NCBI RefSeq assembly: GCF_037038585.1
Contig: NC_092526.1
Coordinates: 6,596,001-6,660,000, forward strand
Source of the DNA: Patagioenas fasciata
Lineage: Eukaryota > Chordata > Aves > Columbiformes > Columbidae
DNA length: 64,000 nucleotides
Direction: 5' to 3'
The notes under the pieces were generated by a model. That model worked only from the letters and a program-made list of their open reading frames with translations. It ran no database searches and was not told where the DNA came from. Shown here piece after piece: positions 53,346 to 64,000 of the stretch. Each line of letters begins with the position of its first letter. The stretch's first letter is position 1. A program made the position numbers and the translations under genes.

Positions 53346-56300
53346 GGTGGAGACCGCTGTTCCACGGATGACATCCCCACATCCCTCCACAGAGCTGCAT
53401 AAAAACTACTTCAGCAGAGCAAAATCAAGCATTCACAAGATACGAAATGACAAACTAAGGACTCTTATGTAACTTCCAATTCCAGTCTATAGGCACCTGT
53501 TCTAGTCTGTATCTTTCCTACCATTTTTCCCCCTACTCCAGTCAATACTGAGCATCTTCTTTTTCCACAAATACCATGTACTGTATCATTGCCTTATTCC
53601 AGTTCAGCTGCACAAGCCTATCCTATCCCAGAGGACTACAGCTCATTCATACCAGCTGTAAGAAGAACATCTAAATAAATTTGTTTAAAAGCATTGGCTA
53701 GTGCAGGGTCCCATCATAACCCTTGCTTACTATTCCTTATTTTTCAGTAACTTACTTTTATTTTTAAAGTCACCGTCCTTGTAGTTTTGCACAAATAATA
53801 TCATAAGCGATGCATTAAGTCACATTTAGCAGTTTCATGCAATTTTAATGCAAAATAGTAGAAGGTGATGCTTTGGCAGTGTTTAGGGGAAAATTAAAAA
53901 AAAAAAAAAAACAGATGTTAATTCTGTTTCTTTTGAATTTCCCCAAAGTTGAAGAGCTTTCAAGAAATGGACACATACAGAATTAAGCAAATTATCCTAC
54001 TAAAGTGAGAAGGTAAAAAACCTTAAGGGAAAGGAAATTTGTAGTGGAGTTGGTGTGATGATGTGTAACACAACACCTTTCCTTTGGGATGATGATTTGA
54101 TGGTGTAGTAATTTAGGATTTTGAACTCCTAATGCCAGATCAGAAAAAAACCTTTTGTGTTCCATCTGCAACCATCATCTTACATAAATGGCATTTGCTA
54201 GTTAAGATGCTGTCTGTCTTCACGTCATGGTAGAAAACCCTCATTAACATTATAATTGGTGCGGATATTTCAACAGAAATGCAGTGTGCATCCATAGCTT
54301 ATGTGGATGAAATTTACATGGCAAAGTGATTTGATACTGTACAGATCTAGTGTTAGTGGTTGTGGAGTTATGGCTTGAGTCAGAACTAACAGTTATGGCC
54401 AATCTGGGAAGAATCCCAATGTTGTCACCTCTTTTACCATAGTAGAAGTCTCATCCAGACTCAGTTCTGTTTCCATTCCCTTTCTGACTCATTTATTCGA
54501 CCTGTTCTTGGATAGTTTTTTAATATGGTCCTTGGTTATCTTTTAGGGCATCTAGGTGGCTGACACCCTGTCTGCTCCCAGTTATTGGTGTGGTTTTGCT
54601 CCTGTGTTTTCAGTCTCATTCTCAATGGACATTCTGTGCTTGTTATCTTGGTCTCAAATACAAGACAATTCCCTCTCAAAAGCCATATGCCAATATGATC
54701 CATATTCGAGGTGACAGGAAGATCCAAATTCCTTATATTTGTGACAAGCAAATAAGAAGTCAGTAAATTGCTATGGACATTTCTGATTGTGTTTAGTGTT
54801 GGAAGAGCTACTCCCCAAGCTCTTAGTAATACCTCATCTGCTCTTGGACATACCTAAGTGTTCTTTTGAAAATATACTTTTGCAAACCTTACATCAGATG
54901 GCAAGCAGAGCTTGCTGACCCCTTACCAGCCTGTTAGCTTGAGGAACCCCACGTAGCAGCTTCTGTTACTGGTTGGGGGTGGGAGGTGAGCTGTGTTGTG
55001 CAGAAAAGCTGCATGAAATGAGCTAAGACATTAAATAGCAAGCTTCAGCCCAGAGTAACATTTTTATGCCTGAATTATAAACCTCCTGTAATAGAAACTG
55101 TAAGGGAAATTTGAACAGCCTATTAATTGTAGCAGTGCCAGTATATTAACATGAATAAGATTTTCTAAAGGTATATGCTAAGCAATTTCAGTTGCTTTTA
55201 CTTGCTTCATTAGAACTGAATTCTTTGTAGGTGCATTTTCAATAAAGGTGTGTGCTGATTTAAGAGCTCCTGTATTGGAGTCAGTCACCTCTGCCAAGGC
55301 TCAGCAAGCACTGTGTTCCTAATGCCACCAGGGTTATACTGCTGTTACATGCTCCGCTATGCCTTGGGGTTTCTATAGTCTTCATCCAGCCTGTGATAAA
55401 TCCATGCTGACTGCTCTCACCTTCAAGGAAATGAAGTGAGATTAAGGCTTCTAAGGATATAAACTTTTGAAGATGAATCTCATGGTCTTGAAGCTTCTTG
55501 GCTGTTTTAGAAAATGGTACAAGTCAGATGGTCATGGTATTTTGTTCAGTTGGCAAAACCGTTTTGAGGAAATGCTGAAACTTCTCCTTTGAGAAGGGCC
55601 GTTTTGGTTGTTCTTGGTCAATAAAGGTTTCCCTGAAATCCCGCCTGAAATTTTAAACAGAGAGAGAGAGAGAATCAATCCAGTATTACCCATGGCATGG
55701 TGGCTCTGTCACACAGCAAGAGAAAAAACTGGGCTTACATCCCCACTCTACCTGGTTCAGATCAAGGATTTGAGTTTCAGTTGAGACTCTTTTGCCATAG
55801 CACTCACTTCACCTGGTCCAGTTTTTTTTTATTTCTGTGAACTAGAACAGCTCCTAGAAAAGATACTGAAAAAAAAGGAAATAAAGAGTGACTTTTCATT
55901 TTAGAAACTTCTTTGAGTGGGAAATATTCTACCCAGACCTCATTCTGCAGGAAAAGATGGAATGATGGTCGCAATATTCAGTGTTGATATGCACAAATGT
56001 GTTAGCCAGAATTCCAGGCAAACATCAGAGAAGATTTAACCTGAAGTGATAGTCTTGGACAGAATAACAAAGGACACACAATAGAATTCTAAACTGCGTA
56101 AGAACTGTGTCTATGAAAGTGATTCTTGTCATTGGAAGAAAGGAACAATTTTGTTTCCATGAAGAATTATCTGCATTGGGTTCTTTCTAGTTGTGTATGA
56201 GATAATAAGGTTGTTTTATTCCATTACTGGTCCTCCTGTGTTCTTACTTTGCCAAGCCTCTGCATATGCTATTGTAAACAGAAATTTTTGTTACATCACT

Positions 56301-57859
56301 ATAGAAGTGTTTGTCATTGTATGTCTGCTTAGGTGTACTTGGGGAACAGGCACCATTGCCAGAAACAACACAATGAAAAAATATTAGTCAGCATAAATGG
56401 TTCCCTGTTTTTCCTGAATATTCATGTTCTTGTGGGAAGTATTTCCACAGACTTCCTTTAAAGGAATGAAGTGCTTGGAAACCCTCGAGGGACAAAAACC
56501 ATTTCCTCTGACTAAGCATCCCTAAGCATCCCATCATTTTCAGAATACGAAAAAATATCAGCTACTTTAGTTGACTTCTTCCGTAAAGCATTGTTTTTCT
56601 GCCAACCTGTTATTTCCTTTGCTTTTTGAAAAAAGTATTTCCATTCTGAGGCCAGTTGCAGAAAAATTAAGGAATCTCGTCAATGGAATATAAGAAAAAT
56701 CAGCTTAATAACAGAGAAAATTAGACTATTGCAAAAGGAATAAAATAATTTCTGGTTCATGTTTATCAGTGTTTCATTGTATATTGTTATTAAGGTGAAT
56801 CCAGAACAATGCTTAGTTCTGTCTGTCAAGGAGCATACGCAAGACAGTAAATTCGCAGTGTTTCCAGCTGCTGGGTACCTACCACACCACATTTAGGGTG
56901 TTTTTTCTCTAGATATCCAAAGACTGAAAATAAAAACTGTGCTTTATAGCTACCAAGCTACCAGACTCAGTGAAGCTATTCCAATGTATACAGGCTGAGG
57001 GTCTGACCTGTCAGAGGCAGTGGTGTCCAAGTGCACTGCTAGGAGGAATTTAAACTGGCCCCAAATATGCTCCCTCTGCTTTGTTTCTTGCTTATTTTCT
57101 CTGCATTGAAATCATAGAGCTTTTTCTTTTTTTTAACTGCTATTCACTACAGTTCTCTCCTGGAAACATACCAGTAATTTAAAGGTTAATAGAATGCTGA
57201 TGTCACTGTAATTAGAGCAGAGGAAAAACATTTCTGTAATTACTGTTAATGCTTTCTTGCTGTTCAAGTAGTAAGATACGGCCCCCAGTCTGAGCTGGAA
57301 GGTGGGTGTAGAAACCTGTGTGAGCAAGAACTTTTGACAGGGTGATCAGACGAGTGCAGAAATGATGCCTGAGTCACTTTGGAGCATGTTGGAAATTGGT
57401 CATTAAGCATCCCACCTGGGAAAAATAGAAGCCAAAATGTCAAGGATGAACATGCCATAAAAATGTAGTTTCTGAAATTGGCTAGCCTGAGTAAATTCAA
57501 CACATGCAGTTAGTCAAAATTAAGTCTTTGATTTTCACTACACTGCGTTACAGATAAACACATTACTTAGGAGGTTTACATTTTCAAAACTAGTGATACT
57601 GCGGAGCTGGACATAGAAGGGAGCCTGTGACAGTGACCATGGAGCAGGGCTGGAAGTCGGTTGCAGTCAGATCATTATTCCTAAAGCAGCTTGTTGGTGC
57701 TGTGCCTGCTCACAAGCACCATCAGCTTCCCATGGAGCAAGTTAGTGCCTTGAAGTGCTCAGTGAGGTCTCTGTTCTGCCTCAGACGGTGTGAAGTGGTG
57801 TTTCAGAGCTTGGTGAATTAACCCTGAGCAAACATAGTAGCTGAGCTGGGGAGGTTTTT
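53346..57859. other. Upstream flank, no gene recognised
   Basis: AT-rich DNA without a recognised gene. A short GA run lies at 55660-55674 and a short CTAAGCATCC duplication at about 56512-56530. Confidence 0.45.
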
Positions 57860-58090
57860 CTGGGAGGTTCCATGTGAATATGAAGAGAAACTTCTTTAGT
57901 TTGAGGTGCCAGATCCTGGACCAGGCTGCCCAGAGGGGTTGTGGAGTCTCCTCTGAAGACGTTCAAAACCCGCCTGGACACGTTCCTGTGTGATCTGCTC
58001 TGGTGAATCTGCTTTAGCAGGTGGGTTGGACTGGATGATCCCCAGAGGTCCCTTCTGACCCCAACCATTCTGTAATTCTGGTTGATTCTG
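57860..58090 (+). repeat. CR1 LINE 3' fragment
   Basis: About 230 bp of CR1 3' end: AGAGAAACTTCTTTAGTTTG, CTGGACCAGGCTGCCCAGAG, CCTGTGTGATCTGCTCTGG, GTTGGACTGGATGATCCCC and terminal CCAACCATTCTGTAATTCTG. It is the same subtype as the 40.3-kb copy, and a 126-codon reverse frame across it (58161-57781) is not a gene. Confidence 0.92.
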
Positions 58091-61000
58091 TTCTGCTGAT
58101 GGGAGACCTCTGACTGATTGGCTGGAAAAGACCCCCAGCTGCAGTACCCTGGGATACCCATGGGTGGAAACCAGAAATCTCTCCCACTGATTATTATTAC
58201 ATCAGATAATGGGTCCAGCTATCTCTATGTGACCTGGCCAATCGTAGATTATCAATAAGAACACTCCTCACTACCTAGCAGGGTGCCCTTGTTCAATGAA
58301 GGGACACAAGGGCATATCCTGGCTGCCGTGTGCTCTGCAGGAGCTTACTGGCCACCCTGGCAGGGATGAGGGAACACAGCCTGTGTCAGACCAACCCCCG
58401 CTGCCTTGATTTCAGTGCCTAGATTCACTCTTCAGGCTATGGGTGAAGTCAGAGGTTTTGCTGTTAGTGAGTGCAGTTGTGTGATAAAGTGTCCTAACCA
58501 CAAATATAATTGATATATGAACATATCTCAAATTCCTTATTACCTCTAATGACTGTACCTTTCTTAGCTATACTGTTAGGTCAGCATGGTTTCATTTCTT
58601 TCTTTGAAAGAAGGAAAGATTTACTTTCAAAATCTATTAGGTTACAAGTCTTGCCATTTTGACTCCAGATTTTTATGTTTCTGTGCTCCCGCTTCACATT
58701 ACACTATCTGTAGTTTATCCTGTATGGATGACTTGATCATGATGGAGATTTCTATGTTTTAAAGAACTCATATTCTAGGATAACTTTTTATACAGATCTT
58801 ACTGGTCAGTCATACTGTTTTAGTCTACTCCATTTGTTTCCATCTTGGATTACAGGTGCTTCTAATTAGTCAATTATAGTATGGTTAAGCAGTTTCTAAG
58901 CTGGGTCTAAACACTTTAATTCAAATACTTTTGCCTTTTGGAAACTTTTAATGGCTACCTTCATCTTCTAAGTCTATTCCTTCTATTTTGCTAGTTTCTA
59001 ACATGGCTTTTTTGAGGATCATCATCTTAATTATAGACCATGGTTAGGAAGACTTACTGACTGAGGCCTGTGCTCCTGCAAGAGTTTCCTCAGCTCTGTG
59101 TGTTCTATTTGTGCAAAGACATAATGTGGAAAATTGTCACAGGGCAGTGTAATCTTGCAATGTATAGAAATACTTTTTTGCTATTTTTTAAATGTAGATG
59201 GAAATTAAATTTCTAGTTATTCGAATTTCTATAATGTTGAAATAACATAAAAAGAGAACAATTTCTGCATTGTAGAAGCTGTTTCAAGAAATGTTAAGAA
59301 ATTGCTTTCCACTTGAAGTCACCCATTTCTGGCTGACCGATCCCCTTTATTTCCTTCAGTATTCAATATGTTTTTTCTTCACACACAAACCATTTAATTT
59401 TTGTATCTGTATGTGTTTGATAGACAGAAGCTTAAAATTGGTCTTTGTTTGCACCCACCTAAGACATTAAGAAAAATCCTACTTACAAATAAGTAATCAC
59501 ATGAGTTTTGCTAACTTTAGTTTGCACAATTACTAATGAAGTTCTACACTCTGATGGATCCAGAAATCATCAGGCTCCCACTGAGCAAGCTAGGGCAGAG
59601 TGCGGTATTGTGAAGACGTACTAACTTCCTTCTCTAAAGCAATGTAACGCTGCTGGCGTGGCACTGTGCTTGGCTAATTAGCTCTGTCCTGCAGAGCTGC
59701 CTTGTTCAGTAGCAGCTCAGGTATCTCTGTGTCCTGTAGCATTGCACAGTGCAGACATGCCCTAAGAAACTCATCAATGAAGATTAGAAAAGAAGAATAA
59801 ATTTTGCTATTGCTATTTTTATTATCAAATATTGCCCAGATTCCCTTTGGTAGACCTGCTGTTAGTCACCTCATAGCTTGCATGTGTCACAGTAGATGTG
59901 GATTTTTAAAAGAGTTAGCAAAAAAATAGCTATATGTTTCAGTCCAGAGCTGGCATCCCCTGGAGGAGCTTGGAATGAGAGAAGCAGCAAGTGCAGGTGA
60001 AGGTCAGAAACATTCGAGAGAAGTTGGATGATGTGATAATAGACAGGAGCAGATAACAGTAAAAGTTTCATTGCAAAGGGAACAAGCATGCTAGATTAGG
60101 AGGAAGATAAATAGGGCTTTGAAACTTCAAATCTTATCCTTTCCAATTTAACATATGAAAGTGAATAATATCTGAATGCTTATGGGGATCTAAAACTGAA
60201 AAAGAGCCAAGGTTCTTTTCTGACTTTTTTTCAGTGTTCCAGTAGCTCAGTTTTCGCTTTGAAACACAAGTGGCAAAATTCTCATGATGTGATCTGTACG
60301 TTTTAGAAAGGCATCCAGAGATGATTATTACAACAGCAAGTATTCCTTTCTTGTATCATCGCTGCAGTGATCAGGACTCTTGTAAGGACAGAGCATAGTG
60401 TACCAAACTGCTCCTAAGTGATTTTAATGGTTTGGAATTGCAAATAAGTTATAGTTTAGCTATACTACTTAAACTACGTCCTTGAGTATATTTTTCAGTA
60501 TTACTTTTAAGTAGACTATTTTATTTTTCCTGGTGTCATGTCTGTAATCTGCACTTAATTGTGATTGTGATTAAAAATCAGAGAGACATGAGATCTTCAC
60601 AGTCTCAGGCTTAATACAGGCCTTTTTCATGCAGGCCAAGCTGATTAAGAAGAATTGTAACATCTGAGGACTTAGCTTAAGTTTATTATCTTTAATTATT
60701 TTTAATCTTTTTTGGCTGGCTGTGTCATGGACTATGGACCAAATAGATTAGACATTTCAAACGAAAACAGGAATTGGAGGAGTTGTACCTCTTTTATTGA
60801 TCCAAGAGTTCTTGGCTGGTAATGAATGCATGGGAAAATGAAGGAAACTGAGAATGCTGCCCTTCGGTTAACTGTAATTGCTGTAATTCAGTGCAAATAT
60901 TAAATTAATCACTTTAATACAGTGGAAAGATCACTCTTCAAGCTTTTTCTAGCTGTCACTATTGTTCAGATTCCATCAGGCTAAATTGAAACTAATCATA

Positions 61001-64000
61001 AACATGCAATATGGCAAATCTGCTTGACCAGAAATTACTCTACACTCCGTCTTCTCGTAGGAATAGGTCCTAACACTGTGTACATTCAGCCGGAATTTTC
61101 CTTTGGTCAACAGAGTAACTAATGGTCCTGACCTTCATGTTTTCCTCTGTCTCAAGGGCAAGGCATAACATGGAAGCCAGGTGAGTCAAATGCGGCTATA
61201 CCAGAAACTGGAACTGTCATGTTGGACAATCAGCAGTAAGTGCATCACTATAAAACTTAAGGAAGTGATGGCCACACAGAGATCCTCCTGGCAAGGAGTA
61301 TTTTCAGAGGACCTGTGGCTTGCTCAGACTAATGGAAATAGTTCGGCCTCTTCACGCACCAGGTCAGCAACCCTTGGACATTGAGAATGCTTATTTAAAT
61401 TGTGGATGGTCCTCCAGAGAAAGGTTATGATCTTCGTGAAGGCCATCTCTCAAGTAAGACTGATAGCAAGCTGCCTGACCAACAGCAGCAGTTATCAAGA
61501 GAATAAATTCCCAGCCTTCTTTAGAGTACCTGTACATACTTCTGAGGGATAGTTTGCCAGTGATTTGGAAGCTATGTCATTGGTGTCTTTGAGCTCTTAT
61601 GCCTTGGTGAATCTTTCTTTAACATGAATTTTTCCTCCTTATTTCTGTTGTCCCCTACTTCTTGTTCCACTTACTCCCTTATCCCTGCATTTGTGAAGAC
61701 ACAGTGACAATATGCAGCTAATGGTTCTTTGCCAAGTCCTTGAAAACAATGCATACACATCTTGTTCTTCTTATGAGATGTTTCATTTTAATTTGGTACA
61801 ATATGGAAAACGGTGACATACAGAACCCATATTGACTGACATAAAATTCTTAAAGGAAAATCTGATATGGATTTAATGTACACGTTGATAAAAACCAGCA
61901 TTTTAGTTTCTCAGATTCCCAGCTAATGGCTCAAGGCCATTTAAAACAATGAGATAGTTTTCTAAAAGAAATTGCGTGTGTTAAATCACCAAATACCTTT
62001 AAAACAAATAAGTGTTCATTATTGCTCCTCCTCTGAACCTGTGAATAACATTTTTACTCCTTTTTTAAATGCCCATACTGCGAGATTATTTCAGCAGCTT
62101 CATGTTCAGTTTTTTATCTGGCAGCAAGTGGGATAATTTGCCCACAAAAGCTTGGCAGTTTCATGGTAAGAACAGTAATTGCTACTGCAATTAGAAGTTA
62201 AAATGATTTATTTTAAATTTGCAAATATTTTCAGTAGATACTGTGCATAAACTTACAGACAGCTATAGAATCACTTCAGGAATCTACACTAATTTTCAAA
62301 GGTCAAAGTAGTAGAATAAAGAAGGAAAATTAGATGTAATGTAGTTGGTTTCTGTAATGCCTGCTTTCATAAGACTGCTAGCAGCAGCTCTGATATTGTA
62401 ATGGGAATTGTAATAGGCAAAAAGATTCTGTACCCTTTATAGTAATCTTAAATTTATCTTCATAAGTATTTGTACATGCATATTTGTTCAATGAAATAGT
62501 CACTCCAGCTGAAATGGTTTTCTCTTTTATCCAATATGTCTAAGCACCTAAGGACAAATGTGTTTTCATTTGTTTCTGTCTTAGGACAATAGTTACACAA
62601 TATTTTTCATTCCAGAACCTCCCGAAGCTCTTAGTAATTTATTAAATTAAAAAAACAGGAACATGGTACAAAGGAAAGTTTAGCAAAGAACATGGGACAA
62701 AGACCTGTTAATAATGTTTCTGCTATGAAGTGATGCCCTCTATGCTTTTAGACTCGCACTGTTTCACTTGCCAAATGGCTCCTCTGTTTCCAAGTGCTGG
62801 CTTTTGCCTCTTTAGATAGAAAATACTGCTGTGCTGGTATTAATAGTGCAGCCAAATGCTTTAATCACAGGAAGGGACAAAGAGTTTTCTTGTAATTGGA
62901 TAAGAGTATCTTCCCCTTGTTGAAAGTTTAGCTTGTGGCCATTTATAACCTTTCTATTTTCAACTGAAACCTGAATCCTTGTTCTTCACATGGAGAATGC
63001 TACTTTCTGTTAATATTCCCCCTGTAACTGAGAGGAGGGTTTGGTTGTTGAGTGTGTACTTATGGATCAATATCAGACCTCTAAATTTCTCAGGAATACA
63101 TTCACTTCTATCAAATTATTTACTGAAAATACTATGTTCAGTAGCTCTATAGATCCCTTGACATGACTTATCTGACTAACAGTGATCCATAGGTCATACC
63201 TTGTGAACCATCACCTGAAACCATAAAAAATAAATGAGATGCAAACCTTAGTAAGGATTTCTATTACAGCTGTATTGTGTTGTTCAGTACTGTGGTATTA
63301 TGCTGTTTCTTGATCCCAGTTTAAGAGAATTTTCTTATCTCTTTACAATGGTGATAGAAATGATGAGTACAACCACTGTACTTGGAAGAAGTATTTTACC
63401 CCACAGTATGACTGTTACACTGAGAAAAAAAGTAGAGAGCTATTTCATATTTTTTCTAGGCACCAGTGGATGTTTGTTTCCACACTTTTCAGTGCAGGGA
63501 AGTGCTTCTTTCCTACTATATATGAGCTTGTATCTGATTATAACAAAATATTTTTTATTTATATTCCTAGCTTGTTAATTATTATAAAGCCAAGGTTCAA
63601 TATATGTCATGAAATCACAGCCTCTTTTTCTCCTCACCTTAGTGCAGCTAAGAAGGGGGAATTAAGCTGAGAATATAAATGTGTATTTCACAAGAAACTG
63701 CATCATCCTGAGATGCCTTCTGTTCAAAATCTCGTAACTGAAATAAGTTTTTATTCAGTGAGGATGTATTAGGTGCACAGCACGTCTATATCATACTGAA
63801 GACTCCTTGTTGGTAGAGATAGCTGTTGTGTAAATATTCTTCAGTTTTAAGACAGGGAGAAAAGTATAAACCCAGGATCAAATCCTGTTAAGTGGCTTCA
63901 TGTAGCTATTTAAGGCACGGGGAGTGTAGCTAGTCACAGTTTTTGTTGGATCCAGTGCATGATTTGTATTTTGCCCATGATGCAGCATGAAGTTAAGAGA
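58091..64000. other. Upstream flank, no gene recognised
   Basis: AT-rich DNA. A small hairpin (AGCTCTG-TCCTG-CAGAGCT) sits at 59680-59698. A splice-like microexon candidate lies at 61157-61180. In other vertebrates HNMT is the next gene in this direction, but no HNMT exon was recognised. Confidence 0.45.

Noticed and set aside
57781..58161. 126-codon minus-strand frame
   Set aside because: It is the reverse translation of a CR1 3' UTR copy.

Overview
The window looks like nuclear DNA from a bird. It is AT-rich with large introns, one CpG-island promoter, and several 3'-truncated CR1 LINE copies of the avian type. A few older amniote SINE-like remnants are also present. No prokaryotic, organellar, CRISPR or operon-like organisation is visible.

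One protein-coding gene can be reconstructed completely: SPOPL (speckle-type BTB/POZ protein-like), on the minus strand. Ten coding exons between 22345 and 9092 add up to 1179 nt, or 392 codons plus a stop. Every intron phase closes. The product has a MATH substrate-binding domain, a BTB domain that recruits CUL3 and dimerises, a BACK/3-box region that carries the 18-codon insert separating SPOPL from SPOP, and a basic C-terminal tail. A non-coding first exon probably lies in the CpG island at about 39.2-40.1 kb, leaving a first intron of roughly 17 kb. The 3' UTR runs from 9091 to a likely poly(A) site near 5028.

Layout: 1-5027 intergenic DNA downstream of SPOPL; 5028-9091 3' UTR; 9092-22345 coding exons and introns 2-10; 22346-22402 5' UTR part of exon 2; 22403 to about 39745 intron 1; about 39.2-40.1 kb CpG-island promoter; 40.1-64 kb upstream flank with CR1 copies, ancient SINE remnants and no recognised protein gene. 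One well-formed orphan exon on the plus strand (44166-44231) lies in this flank and could belong to a transcript diverging from the SPOPL promoter.

The most interesting points are: (i) intron 9 uses a GC donor directly before the 54-nt in-frame exon that distinguishes SPOPL from SPOP, suggesting a possible splice switch between an SPOPL-like and an SPOP-like C-terminal region; (ii) three near-identical GC-rich repeat units with MYB-like cores in the promoter; (iii) the orphan plus-strand exon; (iv) a compact TATA-box/Cys-rich micro-ORF/AATAAA arrangement inside intron 1. Family assignments rest on recognising protein and repeat sequences by eye; no database search was run.
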